From positions 310,001 through 374,000 of the forward strand of contig JPHH03000022.1 in NCBI GenBank assembly GCA_000750105.3: a DNA stretch of 64,000 nt, read 5' to 3'. Under the pieces are notes generated by a model. It had not been told where the DNA came from, made no database searches, and saw only the letters and a program-made list of their open reading frames with translations. Shown in pieces: positions 35,801 through 45,423 of the stretch; position 1 is the stretch's first letter; each line of letters starts with the position of its first letter. Made by a program: the position numbers and the translations under genes. This stretch comes from Tolypocladium sp. Sup5 PDA-1. Its lineage: Eukaryota > Ascomycota > Sordariomycetes > Hypocreales > Ophiocordycipitaceae.

Positions 35801-35890
35801 GCTGGGAAGAACGGCTATCCGCGACAACGGGAACGGATCTCACGGAGCCGCATCGAGAAGCAGCAGGAAGGAGAGTGCAGTGTCATGTAA
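32882..35890 (+). CDS. Sel1-repeat chitin synthase activator (Skt5/Chs4-like), CaaX
   Basis: Skt5/Chs4-type proteins bind and activate class IV chitin synthase at the plasma membrane. The first 560 or so residues are Gly/Pro/Tyr/Gln-rich and disordered. From about residue 580 there are tandem Sel1 repeats, for example NKEAFTLYQSAAKIGHAAAAY, DPLKAMQWYKRAATLGDPPAM and NPREAVGWLRRAAERAD. The last exon ends GECSVM, a CaaX box (CSVM), consistent with prenylation known for Chs4. The final intron is 35697-35753. A 60-base GTGAGA...CAG stretch at 33342-33401 also looks like an intron: removal keeps the frame and gives 963 residues, retention gives 983. Filamentous fungi have several paralogues, so I give no symbol. 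Confidence 0.87.
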
Positions 35891-36527
35891 GGCGGCGAGA
35901 CCCGGCATGGCCAGTAGATGGGCGAGAGAAAGTCCTTGGCCGGGCGAGTAGGCTGGGGTGATTTGGTGAGGGATGCCGTGTCAGGGACGAGAGCGGCCTG
36001 TACGAGTAGCTGAGGAATCCGTTAGATGAGGCATGGCGTGGCAGAGCTGAGGTTTGATTCGACAGCCGTCTCCACTGGAAGGTGGGCGCTTTTGTGAATG
36101 AATCGACGAACGACTTGATTTTGCAAAGACGTTGGAGTGCCTGTTGAAGCCAAGTCGTGAAACATGTGGGCGGGCGTAGGCGAGCAACATACAACGGCGA
36201 TGGACGAGCCTACCAAACATACGCGGCCCGCCTGTCATATTTGAAGCAAGTGAGCAAGACAGGATGAGCTTGTTTACACCGTGTCCAATGCCAGCGAAGC
36301 GTGTGGGGTTGTTTGGAGAGACGATGATGGCGCGGTGCATGATGAATTGGGCATCATCAGCCACTTGATGCACGGTTATGGGCGGAGATCTTCAGATGAT
36401 GCGGGAGGGGCACCCAGCACGCGACGCATGCATGCAGCAAGCAGATTGGTAGCCAGTTGCGTGTACCTAGGATCGGTCGGTGTTACGGGGTGATATCGTG
36501 AGCCATCCACCAGCCATCCGCAGCCTT
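35891..36527. other. convergent intergenic region
   Basis: About 0.64 kb between two convergent stops; probably 3' UTRs. No gene seen. Confidence 0.4.
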
Positions 36528-37313
36528 CTATAATTTCGCACTGCCGAACAAGCCGCCAAAAGCTGCTCCCAAGCCGCCGCCTCCACCACCGCCTCCTCCC
36601 CTCCCGCCATGGCGCCTCGCCTCGGTGCGGATCCAGTCCTCGAGAAACTGGCGGTCAGCGAGGCGGCGCGCGTCCGTGACCCTGGTGGCCGTCTGGGCCT
36701 CGCCGGCGTCGAAGCTGAGCAGCGTGGGGACCGACGTGATCATGTAAGTCATGGCGAGGTTGTCGGCGCCCGAGACGGCCATGATGTCCGGGCTGTCGAA
36801 CTCGACGGGGGCGAGGGCGACGCCGCCCTCTGGCTCGCCGACGCCCGACTCGACGAGGGAGGTGAGCAGGGGCAGGACGGCGCGGCAGGTCGGGCACCAC
36901 GAGGCGGTCCAGAAGGTGAGCAGGGGCGTGCGGGACGAGGCGGAGAGGGAGACGTGGGTGGTGAAGGAGTCGGGGTTGCGGATGCTGTGGCGGCGGATAT
37001 CACGACGGGGTACGGGTTAGCCCAGCTGTCACGAGCAGGGGGGCGAGGATGCAGTTATTGCTTCGTGGGGATATAATTTAAATTTGCTGGGCACGACGAG
37101 GGCGAGAACGTACGGGGCAAAGACCTGGTTCTTGGCCGGCCGGGCAGCAGACGTCGAGAAGCATGCAGCGCGCGGTGCTGGTGATGCGGCAGCGTGACGC
37201 CCATGGCGAGGCTGGCGGGTGACGCGCCGGAGGGCCGCAACTGCGGGGGCCGAGGCCATGGGCTTGGTGGTCGCGGCGCCGAGGAGCATGGCGGTGCGCG
37301 GGGCGGCTTGCAT
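36528..37313 (-). CDS. mitochondrial thioredoxin-like protein
   Basis: Two exons (37313-37114 and 36984-36528) join in phase 2 across a 129-base intron, giving 218 residues. The N-terminus is basic and Ala/Ser-rich (RRVTRQPRHGRHAA, then FSTSAARPAKN), a convincing mitochondrial presequence. The thioredoxin fold carries WTASWCPTCRAV, with the active-site pair at about C97 and C100 (CPTC rather than CGPC), and the cis-Pro loop MITSVPTLLSF. The C-terminus ends in a Gly run (GGRGGGGGGGGGLG) and GGLFGSAKL. The CPTC centre suggests a redox role distinct from general thioredoxin. The partner is unknown. Confidence 0.85.
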
Positions 37314-39214
37314 CGCGAACCGAGCAAGCGGGGTGGCTGCTTGGTGACGTGTGCCTCGTCCTTTGCGTCTGGGGTTGGAAAAGGGATGCAGAAGTGCGTG
37401 TCGCGAAGCGTGAGTGGAGAGTGTTGAAGGATGCGGCGGTTTGGCGATGAGGTCATCGCTGAAGCGGTTTGACCTGCCCTTGCTAGTGCAGCGTGCGTAC
37501 GGGCATCACGAGGCGGGCGGGAGCGCCGGACAGCGGGCGGTGCGGACGAGCTTATTTCGATGGCAGGGGGATGGACGCTGAACGGGCTGGACTCTGGAGT
37601 CTGAGATGGGAGAGATGGTCGGTCTGATCAGCGGACGGGGGGCCAAGAAGCAACCTTGGATCATCATCCATCCCACAGCCCCCGCGGCAGCTGAACATGT
37701 CCACCAGCGTGAACGGCGGTGTGGGGGATTTGCGGGAGATCCAACACGGTATTCTCATATCGCATCTCGCGGATGGACGCAACAGCGCAACGCAGAACCC
37801 TGGGGTGAGATTCTAGTGCCGTTTGTGGTTCGGTTTATTAGTGCGACGTACGAAGTACAGACGTCCCCAGCTTCCAGCAAAGAGCCGCGTCCTGCCACAT
37901 CGTCATACTGCAGCTGTCGTGCAGCGCCGCGCCTGCGGACGAGACCCTCATTGGGCGCCCAGGCCTTGGGGCGAGCTGAAGTGCTCGTACGTGCGCAGCG
38001 TTGTCTTGGACGCCATTGTGCCAGTGCGTTGCGAACTACAATGGAGCGATGGATGGGTGATTGATGGATCCCCCTGGTATTAATTAGTGGCACGCCATCA
38101 GGGGATGTTGGCTGACAAGTGCTCAGGCGACCGCGGTCGCGCGTCTGCGGCGGTCCGCCTGACCTCGTGAGAGGGATGGTTGGATGGGCGCGGTGCATTG
38201 GATCGCTTCATCCGCCGGTGAACCAGACGAGGATGGGCCACGGCACCCGTCGAGATCATCATCTGCCTGCGCTCCCAGGCCCTCCGCTGCTCCGTGCTGG
38301 CAAAGACCCCTACCTAGTGCTCGGCATTCTACGAAGTAGTTCCCTATAGTAGTACGTTGGTGGTGAACTTAAGCCTTGCTAGGCTTCTATGGGGCGCCCT
38401 TTTGGTTATCTATTGCGCCTCCGCCTCCTCCGCATCCTTCAATCTCCTCCGGATACAGCTACAACAACATCCATCCTCCCTCTTCCCTTTTCTTCTCTTC
38501 TTCGTCTTTTGTACACGGTGCTGGAAGCTGCAGTATCGCAAAGGCGCGCCATTGCTCTCACAGGCAACAGCAGCGCCGCGGCCGACACTGCACTCACCGT
38601 TTGTGGCCATTGTTTGTTGAGATAGACGCACGCTCGCGCGCATTCCATTCACCTCCGGGGCCACCGACGACTGGCGCTCCACCGCCGCCACTTCCCCGTC
38701 GCGACCGCAGTCATCTCGGTGACGCCTGGCCGTCGACAGCGAGAGAGGCTCAATCAACCGTCGCAGAGAGGAGAACAAGGAGGCCTGGACAAGAGAGACC
38801 TGGTGAGGGCCGCGGCTTCCTTGGGGACTCGCCGACACTCTCGCTGCTTTGACCACCATGTTGGGCGCCTGAGCACCTCATCACTTTTGCACTTTTACTG
38901 CACGCCTACGAACCCTATCAACAACATCAACATCAACAACGGCGCCCTCACGGCCACGCGCTGCATCCCTAAGACTCCCATCCCTCTAGACTTCTCTGTC
39001 TCATTTTCCCTTTTACTCCTCAACCTATCTCATCGCCTTCTCCGTGCGATCCGGCAAGACCGGCTCTCGTCTCCATCCCTCCGCAAGCCACAGTCTCACC
39101 AACTGCATCTCTAATTCTCGGCTGTAAAGCTTACGGCGTCTTCACCTCGTGGCAGGGCCAGCGATCATCGCAACCCAGGCCACGGAACTCGGCCGAAACT
39201 GCAGAGCATTACCA
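37314..39214. other. 1.9 kb divergent intergenic region
   Basis: Between the thioredoxin-like gene (minus) and the MFS gene (plus). From about 38400 it is CT-rich with CCTCC/CTTC tracts, a typical fungal leader or promoter. ORFs are short and overlapping. No gene supported. Confidence 0.45.
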
Positions 39215-41742
39215 ATGTCGTTCTCGGAAGACCTCAAGGACCCTCCACGTCGCTGGAAGATGCCACGCCTATTCGGGCAGAGGTCGCGCCAGGACGCCTC
39301 CAAGGAGAAATCGGGGCCGTCGAAATGGAGCATGGGAGTTTTGAACGACAAGGAGACGGTCGAGGTCCCAGGTACGAACCCTACGATGACAACGCTGGCC
39401 AAGTAACCATCAATCACTCATTCTAACATTGTTGCAGGATCCGTCTTGTTGCTCGCCGCTAACCGCAACGAGCCTCTTGGTCTACGCAACGTGCACGCGA
39501 GAACATCGCATTCCTCCATCCCGGCAGGCTTTTCTGTCGACGTTCCCCTGACTCCGGGCGGAAGTCGACGAGCCTCACACACGCCTCCGCCTGTTCACCA
39601 ACCACAGCCGGACCCGTCCGAGGACAAGAAGAAGACTGACGATGGCAACATCATCCTGGAGCCCCAACCCGAGGACTCGGTCAACGACCCGCTCAACTGG
39701 CCGAGCTGGCGACGCGACACTGCGCTGCTGTCTCTCGGCTTCTACTGCATGATTGGCGGCGGTATCACGCCCATCATTGCTGCCGGCTTCACCGATGTCG
39801 CGAAAACCTACGATGTCTCCGTCGAAACCGTGTCTCTCACCACGGGCCTGTACATGATGGGCCTTGGCCTCGGCTCCGTCATTGCTTCACCAACAGCCAT
39901 TTTGTACGGGAAGCGCCCGGTGTACCTTGCTAGTGCCATCATATTCATCGGGACGTGCTTGTGGGCGGCATGGTCACCCAGCTTCTCGTCTCTCCTGGCT
40001 GCCAGAGTGTTTCAGGGCGTGGCCATCAGCCCTGTTGAGTGCCTTCCGTCTGCGACGATTGCCGAGATTTTCTTCCTTCACGAGCGGGCTTACCGGATCG
40101 GCATCTACACCTTGCTGCTGCTTGGCGGCAAGAACCTGGTCCCCTTGGTCAGTGCTGCCATCATTGGCCGCTTTGGCTGGCGCTGGGTCTTTTGGTAAGC
40201 TTGTCCCCCGTCTCAACGCACGACTGCTATTCTCCAGCAAGTACTAATTGTCTTTGAAGGATCGTGGCAATGGTCGTGGGCCTTGCCGGCGTCCTCCTCT
40301 TCCTCTTTGTCCCCGAGACCTTCTGGGACAGAACGCCGACCAGGAAGCCCTCGAAGCGCCCCAGCTTCCTGCGCCGGCTCTCTTCCCGCCGCCACGTGCC
40401 TCGTACTGTGACGCCAACGGCGGCCGGCGGCGATGGCGCTGAGAAGCCACCCTCCCCTGGTGCGGCAGCACGACCCAAGGATTTCCATGTCGGCTTCGCG
40501 CCGGCCGTCGGGGCTGACCAGGGCGGAGAGGCCGTTCAGACCCCGAGGGCGTCGCATACCACAAGTCGTCATGTGGGTTGGGTCGAAAACTCGGAGCTCG
40601 AGAAGCAGACGGAGGCTGGGATATCCTCCCCCAGGAGCACTCGCTTTTCCCAAGAACACCATGACTCCCAGAGGTCTTCCCGACCGATGCCCCCACATCT
40701 GGACACAAACGTTCCGGTAATACATCTTCCGGACGAAGTAGACGACGTGGATGGGGCTCACTCGCTGGCGAGTCCCGGCCGATCCGTGACGTCTCCCAGG
40801 TCCGGTGCATCACCGACCCCTGAGCTGCACAACCTCAACTTGCCATACAATCACAGCGCGACTGGAAGCGAGGCCAACGTCGACTACTTTGCCAGGGGGC
40901 CGAATCTGGACAACGAGAAGATCCCCGCATCCATGCTCAAGTCACCACCCAAGTTCCAAGCTTACACGCATAATCTGCGTCAACAGCCCGCCCAGACGTT
41001 TGTCCAGCAGCTGAAGCCGTACCACGGGCGCCTCAACAAAGACAAGTGGCTCAAGGTCATGGTCAGGCCGTTCATTCTGTTCGCATACCCCGCCGTTCTT
41101 TGGTCCGCGGCAGTCTATGCCTGCTCCATAGGCTGGCTGATTGTCATCTCCGAGTCGCTGGCTCTCATCTATCGCGACCCCACAATCTACAACTTTACCG
41201 CCTTGCAAACGGGTCTCGTATACGTCTCGCCCTTCATCGGCGGCATCCTGGGGACCGGAGTGGCGGGCAAGGTCAGCGATATCATCGTCAGGGCCATGTC
41301 GCGGCGCAACGGCGGCCTCTACGAGCCCGAATTTCGGCTCGTCATGGCGCTACCCGTGTTGATTGCCACGTGCATTGGGCTCATGGGCTTTGGCTGGTCG
41401 GTGCAGGAGAGGGACCACTGGATAGTGCCGACAATCTTCTTTGGCGTCCTGTCATTTGGCTGCGCGCTGGGCTCGACGACGGCCATCACCTTTTGCGTGG
41501 ACAGCTACCGCCAATACGCCGGCGAGGCGCTCGTGACGCTCAACTTTTCCAAGAACATCCTGCACGGACTCGTCTTTAGCTTGTTCGTGGCGCACTGGAT
41601 CGCCGACGACGGGCCCAAGATGGTGTTCATCTGGCTGGGCATCATTCAGCTGCTTCTTCAGCTATTTACCATTCCTCTGTATATCTACGGAAAGAGGCTT
41701 CGCATGTGGACGGTAAGGAAGAATCTCATGGAGAAGTTTTGA
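39215..41742 (+). CDS. MFS transporter, drug:H+ antiporter-like, extended
   Basis: Three exons (39215-39371, 39438-40194, 40260-41742) join in phase and give 798 residues, long for the family (usually 500-600). The cytosolic N-terminus is about 180 residues and ends in EDSVNDPLNW, a signature of fungal DHA1-like carriers. The first six-helix bundle begins at LLSLGFYCMIGGGITP and includes the motif-A-like GSVIASPTAILYGKRPVY and the helix-5 region RVFQGVAISPVECLPSATIAEIFF. A roughly 250-residue hydrophilic central loop full of Ser/Pro/Arg follows. The second bundle starts at FILFAYPAVLWSAAVYACS and ends KRLRMWTVRKNL. Substrate unknown. It is the same broad family as the carrier at 57.3 kb. Confidence 0.88.
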
Positions 41743-42473
41743 AGGACTGCATGTGGGCGTTGAAGAAGATGGAGCTCGTGCGTTTATACCCAGGAGTGTG
41801 CTGCTGGAAGGGAGGCGAGGAGACGAGGTTTGCAGCTGAGTGGGATTCATTTGGACAACCTGTTCAATGGTGCATAGTCTGGCGTCGTCAGCTTGGATAT
41901 CGCTGGCATTAGGCTTCTGTTTCGGCATTTGCAACGGGTTTCCAGGGTCATGGACTGCCCTATGGAAAGGCTAGGTCGTTTGCAATGTGCATTTGCATTG
42001 TCATGGTTTGAGATGGGCCGTCAAGGGGGGGCATGGATTGGGCTCAGGAGTTTAATGGATTATCGCCGTATGTGTATTATATGGCAGGCTTAGACGAGAC
42101 GCCGACGAGGCGCTTCATGAATCATATACAGACGGATATTGATCTGAGAGTAGCACATCTTGTCTGGTGAAGCCCATGTTTATCGAATGGCCGTTTTCCT
42201 GCCCACTACCTGAGTTGACGGAAGCAAAGTGAAGATGGTGGGCGAGAACGGTGTTTTGGGTACGCATTGAGAATCGTCACCGTCCCCGCCCCCGCCATCA
42301 ACCTCAATTCTCAGAGCAGCTCTCACCCAAGCATCAAGCTTTTGCGATCTATACGACATCTTCAACAGTGACAAAGAAACGCACCATCTCCCTCATAAGA
42401 CAATATACAAAACCCAATTGACACCCTCCCGTGCTCCAAAAGAAAAAAAACTCTCCCTCCCGCCCGCCGCCCC
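41743..42473. other. intergenic, MFS 3' flank and ELP6 promoter
   Basis: About 0.73 kb. An A-run (GAAAAAAAACTCTCCCTCCC) with C-rich sequence lies just before the ELP6 start. No gene seen. Confidence 0.4.
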
Positions 42474-43480
42474 ATGTCCTCGTCCAAGATCCCCCCGCTG
42501 CTGGAGCCCTTCCTCGGGCTGCCCCCCGACACGGCCCTCGTCGTGCTGACGAGCGTGCTCGGCGCGAGCGCAAACTGGCTGGTCCTGCGGTGGGCGTACG
42601 CGCTGCTGCACCGGCAGCGCGGCGGCGGCGAGCCGGGCGCGGGGGGGCAAGACGACGTGGGCGTGGTGCTCGTGAGTTTCATGCGGGACGGCGGCTTTTG
42701 GCGGGACGGCGCAGGCAGGATGGTGAGTTGGTCCGTCCTACCACGAAGGGCAATATCGCTGGGGACGGTGTCAAGGCAGAGACTGACACTGCTCGCCAGG
42801 GACTTGATCTGGATGCCCTCCGCCGGGCGGGGAAGTTTACGTTTGTGGACGGCCTGACGGGCCTGTTCGCGCCGTGCGAGACCGAGACCAAGGACCGCGT
42901 GCTCCGGGGCAGCAAGCTGGACGACGTGCGCAGGGGCGTCGAGGCCGCGCTGGCAGACGTCCGCGCGGCGAGGACGGTCCTCATCGTCGACCAGATAGAC
43001 GCCCTGCTCGCCGCCGCGGGGCCAGCGGACGGGGTGACGAGCCTGTCCGTGCAGAACATGCTGCTTTCTCTACGCGAGGTTCGTACTTGCTTACACCCAA
43101 ACCCACGCTTCCCTCCCATCCCACTACGAACCCTCCTCCAGACATGGCCAAACCAACAGCTAACCCCCCCCCAGCGCGTCCACGCCACCATCCTCACCCT
43201 CGCCGCCGACGACCCCCTCCTGCACCCGCAGGCCACGCCCCTCGAGCGCGAGCACGCCGCCCTCGCGCTCTCGCAGGCCCACGCCGCGCGCACCGTCGTC
43301 GCGCTGCGGATGCTCGACACGGGCGCCGCGCGCGACGTGAGCGGCGTGATGCGGATCACGGCGCGCGGCGGCGACGACGACGGCGACGAGGACGGCGTCA
43401 GGGAAGGGGGGGAGGACGTGGAGTACTTGTACTATGTAGCGGGCGATGGGAGCGTCAAGGTGTTTGAGAGGGGGGCGTGA
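42474..43480 (+). CDS. ELP6: Elongator complex subunit Elp6
   Basis: Elp4-Elp5-Elp6 form the RecA-like hexamer of Elongator, which modifies wobble uridines in tRNA. Three exons (42474-42722, 42800-43078, 43175-43480) join in phase 0 and give 277 residues. The start MSSSKIPPLLEPFLGLP is followed by VVLVSFMRDGGFWRDGAGR, then GLDLDALRRAGKFTFVDGLTGLF and TVLIVDQIDALLAAAG. The end has HAALALSQAHAARTVVALRM and DTGAARDVSGVMRI. These are the ordered strands of fungal Elp6; as usual no Walker A motif is present. The frame open through the first two introns is GC-rich Ala/Arg sequence that is not conserved, which supports the spliced model. Confidence 0.9.
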
Positions 43481-44105
43481 AGGGGGAGAAGGATGGGCAA
43501 TCGAGCGGCGATGTCTACGAGCTGGATGGAAGTCGCCTGGGACAGACACTCTCGGGAAGCAACACATTGGATGCGAGGGCAGAATGACCGTCGAGAAATA
43601 CCAATAGTGGCACAGCATCCTGCCAAGAATCGAGTGTCGACATCCATCTTGAGCACCGTCGCATGCCTTTCCTGGTCTTGATCTTGGTGACGGCGGCCAT
43701 CACGCACCTCGCGTCATGTCACTGATTCCACGTCCCTGGGTCACTCATCGGGAGTCGGCGCACGCCATGTGAGGAATCGAGATGCCATTAAGACTTTCGT
43801 AAATCGAATGCGAATGCCCCACGGAAATCTCGTCTCTCGAGGCAAAAGCAAAGGGGTCCCATTTGTTCCTTGCTTAAACACGTCAAAAACACCGTGTCCC
43901 ATGCTCCAGCCGCCGCCTTCCCGTTCCACACCATCAGCCGCCACCGTTCGCCATCTAGTCAGGCCTTGCAGAAGAGAGTCCCCGCCATGCCGTCCCATTC
44001 CGTTGGCGGTGGTCGAGGTCGTCCCTTTTCACCAAGCCCCCCTCCCCGAAGTCGAGAATCGTTCCGACATCGTGGTTGATTTTCGTTTAGGGTGCGATGG
44101 CGAGT
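43481..44105. other. convergent intergenic region
   Basis: About 0.6 kb between the ELP6 and eL37 stops, presumably two 3' UTRs. Nothing else seen. Confidence 0.4.
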
Positions 44106-44701
44106 TTAGGACTCCTGCTTGGTAGGGCCCCGGGAGCTCTTGGGCTGGCCGGTCTGGAAGCCGTTCTTGAATCGCCTGGAGACGTCCTTGAGGTAGCGCA
44201 TGCGGCCGGTGCCGACGGTCTTTCTCCGCTTGGCCTTCTCGCCCCAGTTGACTGTACACATAGCACCGGTCAGCGTCTGAAGAACACGGGCAACACGGGC
44301 CAGACTGGGCGATTGCTCATCGGTCCACGGGGGATTCAAAACGTACACTTTCGGGTCTTAGCAGCGGGGTAGCCGCACGAGGAGCACTCGTGCTTCTGGA
44401 TGTGCATCGAGCGACGGCCTGCATATACCGTCAGTATTTCCACTCTTCGATGCAATTGCGTCGCCGTTTCCGATTCCAATTTCGCCTCCAATGGTTCCCT
44501 CGTGTCCTCCTCTTTCTCGGTCTCGGGGCGCGCTCAGGAGGACTAACCGCATCGTCGGCACAGGGTGTGCGTCTTGTTGTGGCGTTTACCGAAGCTGGAG
44601 GTACCCTTCGCTGCAGGAGATTGTCAGCAAACACTGCTTAATAGTTCTATTCTCTCGACGGCATCTGGTTCCCGTCGAGCAGGGCGTGGCGACGTACTCA
44701 T
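44106..44701 (-). CDS. RPL37: 60S ribosomal protein eL37
   Basis: Zinc-binding large-subunit protein. Four exons: 44701-44698 (ATG plus one base), 44610-44548, 44418-44347 and 44251-44106, all in phase, giving 94 residues. The reading MTKGTSSFGKRHNKTHTLCRRCG is followed by RRSMHIQKHECSSCGYPAAK, so the C-x2-C-x14-C-x2-C zinc site is complete. The tail RFKNGFQTGQPKSSRGPTKQ matches the family with a short extra end. A first exon with only the start codon and one base is known for this gene in fungi. The plus-strand ORFs over it are mirrors. Confidence 0.96.
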
Positions 44702-45423
44702 CTTGGCGGTTGTGGTTGGGCGTGTGGTTGAATGACGATTGAGGAAATTCACGAAATGCAGGAGGGCTTTTTTCGGTGGAGTGTCGAATTGCACTGCTAG
44801 CCCTAATTTGCCTTGAGGGCGGATGCGGTGGGTGAGATGTTCCGGTAGGTCATGTGATGGTACCCTCCTTGGCTGCGGCGCAGCACGTGATCCTCAGCCA
44901 GCGACCCGCCAGGATCACTGTGGAGCCGATGATAGCCTTACCCACTGCGATTGAGAGTCAAGCCATCACTGCAACGAGCCTTTGTTGAACAAACGTAAAG
45001 CTCTCAATTGCAAATCTACAAGATGAGGCCGTATGACTAATGTATTCTTGCAGTCATAAACTGGGCGCCTCCGTGCCTTGCCCACGAATCTCTCTAACCC
45101 TCAACTGCCGAGGAGTTGGGCATGGGCGGAGACACCTCTGTGATGGGCGATGGGATCACATCTCGAGTCTCACAAAACACTGCTGGCATATACCAACGCG
45201 TTGACCAGTCATTTTTTGTTGCGGGGACATGATTCGTCAATTAGGTATCTTTTCGCGCGCAAGTCCAATTCCCACAGACGTAAATCCAAAAGCCTGTAAA
45301 TGCAAATTCCCCCAGACTCCGTCAATATCCAGTCCTACTGCACATCCCAAAGAACTCCCGAAAATGTCTTGTCAATTCCGCTTGCTTGCTTCATCCATGC
45401 CTCGTTTATCTTCTCTGCTCATC
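44702..45423. promoter_or_regulatory. eL37 promoter and 3' flank of the OPT gene
   Basis: About 0.7 kb. AGCCCTAA at 44800-44807 lies about 100 bases upstream of the eL37 ATG and fits ARCCCTAA. The rest holds no gene. Confidence 0.55.
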
